Assembly (NCBI RefSeq): GCF_042648145.1
Contig: NZ_JBHRWV010000007.1
Span: 372,001-436,000, forward strand
Direction: 5' to 3'
DNA: 64,000 nucleotides
From: Salinicoccus sesuvii
Lineage (GTDB): Bacteria; Bacillota; Bacilli; Staphylococcales; Salinicoccaceae
The translations under genes and the position numbers were made by a program. Position 1 is the first letter of the stretch. The number at the start of each line of letters is the position of its first letter. The notes beneath the pieces are model-generated. The model was not told where the DNA came from and did not search any database. It saw nothing but the letters and a program-made list of their open reading frames with translations. Below are positions 62,554-64,000 of the stretch, in pieces.

Positions 62554-63451
62554 TTTTGAACTCCTTTACTTGCTCCATCGTGTCAATATTTGATGTAGTG
62601 ATGGAACGATCTATTTTTCTTACCAGTCCGTTCAATACTTTTTTTGGTCCGACTTCCACCGCTTCCGTCACTCCATATTCAACTGCGGCTTCAATACATT
62701 CAACGAAACGCACGGGATGGGTCAGCTGATCGATGAGCTGTTCCCTAATTTTTTCCGGGTCTGTCTCAGGTCTAGCAGAAACATTCTGGATTACCGGAAT
62801 GGCGGGTGCATTAAATTCGATATTATCGACGAAATCCTTGAAGTCCTGTTGAGCCGGGGCCATAAGGTGTGAATGGAATGCGCCTGATACGTTTAGTGGC
62901 ATCACTTTCCGTGCACCATGCGATTTAGCTTCTGTCGTAAATGTCTCGATTAGCTCACGGTCACCAGAGACAACAATTTGGTCTGGTGCGTTGATATTAG
63001 CCGGCTGTATCTTGCGTTTTTCATCGGAAAGAGAGGCACATAGTGTTTCAAGTGCTTCGTGTTCCATGCCAATCACAGCTGCCATACCCCCTTCTTCGCT
63101 TTGCGCCATCAGTTCGCCCCGTTTTGCAACGATACGTACGCCATCTTTGATACTGAGTACACCAGCGTGGACCAGTGCTGGCAGTTCGCCGAGACTATGC
63201 CCGAGCACGATATCGCCCTTGATGCCTGTTGCTGCAAGCACCGCAAGGCTGTGCGCGAACAGAGCCGGCTGTGTATATTCAGTCTGATTCAGACGTGTAT
63301 CGTCTCCGAACATGATGGACTTTAGATCGTAATCCACATTGACGAACACTTCATCAAGCAGTGTCCGACCTTCTGCGGAGTTTTCATATATATCCTTGGC
63401 CATACCGTTGTATTGCGCGCCTTGGCCTGGAAATAGAACAAGTTTCTTCAT
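62546..63451 (-). CDS. fabD: malonyl-CoA-ACP transacylase
   Basis: FabD loads malonyl units onto ACP. The FPGQGAQYNGM opening, the active Ser in GHSLGELPALV at about residue 85, and the later His in NVSGAFHSHLM are present. It has 301 residues. The ATG overlaps the plsX stop by four bases. Confidence 0.97.
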   Translation of the reverse strand: MKKLVLFPGQGAQYNGMAKDIYENSAEGRTLLDEVFVNVDYDLKSIMFGDDTRLNQTEYTQPALFAHSLAVLAATGIKGDIVLGHSLGELPALVHAGVLSIKDGVRIVAKRGELMAQSEEGGMAAVIGMEHEALETLCASLSDEKRKIQPANINAPDQIVVSGDRELIETFTTEAKSHGARKVMPLNVSGAFHSHLMAPAQQDFKDFVDNIEFNAPAIPVIQNVSARPETDPEKIREQLIDQLTHPVRFVECIEAAVEYGVTEAVEVGPKKVLNGLVRKIDRSITTSNIDTMEQVKEFKNG

Positions 63452-64000
63452 TCTTCTCCCACACTTTCTTTAATCTTGGTTATAGCATTGGATTGGGCCA
63501 TTCTTTTCGCTTGTCTGATGGCAGATACGATTGCTGTACTGTCACTTGAACCATGAGCCTTCAGGACGTTCCCGTCCAAACCGAGCAACGGGGCACCACC
63601 GTAGTGACGGTAATCCAGCAAGTCTCTAACGGACTGTATATCCTTCTTCAAAATGAGCGCTGCAAGCTTATTTTTGGCATTCTTTAAAAAGGCATGCTTC
63701 ACTTCGCCCATGAGTGACATGGCAGTGCCTTCAATTGTTTTAAGTATTACATTGCCTGTAAATCCATCCGTCACTGCAATATCTACTTTACCTGAGAGAA
63801 TATCGCGTGTTTCGAAATTGCCTACAAAATTCAATTCGCTCTCATCAAGCAATTGATACGTTTCTTTTGTCAGTTCGCTGCCTTTATTGGCTTCACTGCC
63901 GTTATTCACGAGACCGATGGTCGGATTGCTGCGTCCTTCATTATCACGCATATAAATGTCCGCCATAATCGCAAACTGGTGGAGGTGTTTCGGCTTATTA
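63448..64000 (-). CDS. plsX: phosphate acyltransferase PlsX, C-terminal part
   Basis: PlsX makes acyl-phosphate from acyl-ACP for phospholipid synthesis. Only the C-terminal 184 codons or so are present; the frame stays open to the right edge, so the Met near 63966 is internal, not the start. Visible segments are NPTIGLVNNGSEANKGSEL, VAVTDGFTGNVILKT-like (DIAVTDGFTGNVILKTIEG) and GGAPLLGLDGNVLKAHGSSD. A FapR operator, if any, would be outside the window. Confidence 0.95.
   Translation of the reverse strand, partial: NKPKHLHQFAIMADIYMRDNEGRSNPTIGLVNNGSEANKGSELTKETYQLLDESELNFVGNFETRDILSGKVDIAVTDGFTGNVILKTIEGTAMSLMGEVKHAFLKNAKNKLAALILKKDIQSVRDLLDYRHYGGAPLLGLDGNVLKAHGSSDSTAIVSAIRQAKRMAQSNAITKIKESVGEE

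Noticed and set aside
1..64000. CRISPR arrays, insertion sequences, prophage, tRNA or rRNA genes, classical metabolite riboswitches
   Set aside because: No repeat-spacer pattern, transposase or integrase other than XerC, cloverleaf, or known riboswitch core was seen; gaps are too short.

Overview
The window is a housekeeping stretch of a low-to-moderate G+C Gram-positive chromosome. Gene content and order match the Staphylococcaceae (plsX-fabD-fabG-acpP-rnc-smc-ftsY-ylxM-ffh-rpsP-khpA-rimM-trmD-rplS-rbgA-rnhB-sucCD-dprA-topA-xerC-hslVU-codY-rpsB-tsf-pyrH-frr-uppS-cdsA-dxr-rseP-proS-polC-rimP-nusA-infB-rbfA-truB-ribF-rpsO-pnp-rnjB-spoIIIE-ymf cluster-pgsA-recA-rny-ymdB-kor). PolC-type DNA polymerase, CodY, RNase Y, RNase J2 and HslVU all support Firmicutes. 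Small differences from Staphylococcus aureus (no cinA between pgsA and recA, no trmFO between topA and xerC, no lytN/fmhC near dprA) suggest a relative such as Salinicoccus, Jeotgalicoccus or Nosocomiicoccus. The genus is an inference.

Almost every gene is on the minus strand, so transcription runs from high to low coordinates. From 64000 down to 52000 lie fatty-acid synthesis (plsX, fabD, fabG, acpP), RNase III, SMC, the signal-recognition-particle genes (ftsY, ylxM, ffh), and ribosome/tRNA maturation genes ending at rplS. At 48032-51966 three plus-strand genes form an envelope-glycosylation cassette: a CsbB-like polyprenyl-phosphate glycosyltransferase, a GtrA-like flippase and a YfhO-like GT-C transferase. 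From 47900 to 37200 come rbgA, rnhB, sucCD, dprA, topA and the xerC-hslV-hslU-codY operon. From 37100 to 23800 are rpsB-tsf, pyrH-frr, uppS-cdsA-dxr-rseP-proS and polC. From 23700 to 14250 are the nusA-infB operon, truB-ribF, rpsO, pnp and a small unknown gene. From 14235 to 1 are rnjB, spoIIIE, two M16-type proteins, ymfI, ymfK, a RodZ-like protein, pgsA, recA, rny, one small plus-strand unknown gene, ymdB and the start of korA.

The region joins RNA turnover (rny, rnjB, pnp, rnc), translation machinery, envelope synthesis and chromosome maintenance. Gene ends commonly overlap by 1-14 bases, indicating translational coupling. Several TTG or GTG starts are set by well-placed ribosome-binding sites. 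Intrinsic terminators divide the long gene rows, and several lie inside expected operons, which suggests attenuation. Upstream leaders of rplS, rpsB and rpsO look like candidates for ribosomal-protein feedback. A LexA-type operator sits at the recA promoter.

I see no rRNA, tRNA, CRISPR, insertion sequence, prophage or classical metabolite riboswitch, and no gene-free stretch longer than about 210 bases. Nothing here is clearly a previously undescribed system. The best second-look candidates are the plus-strand glycosylation cassette, the two small unknown genes and the leader hairpins.
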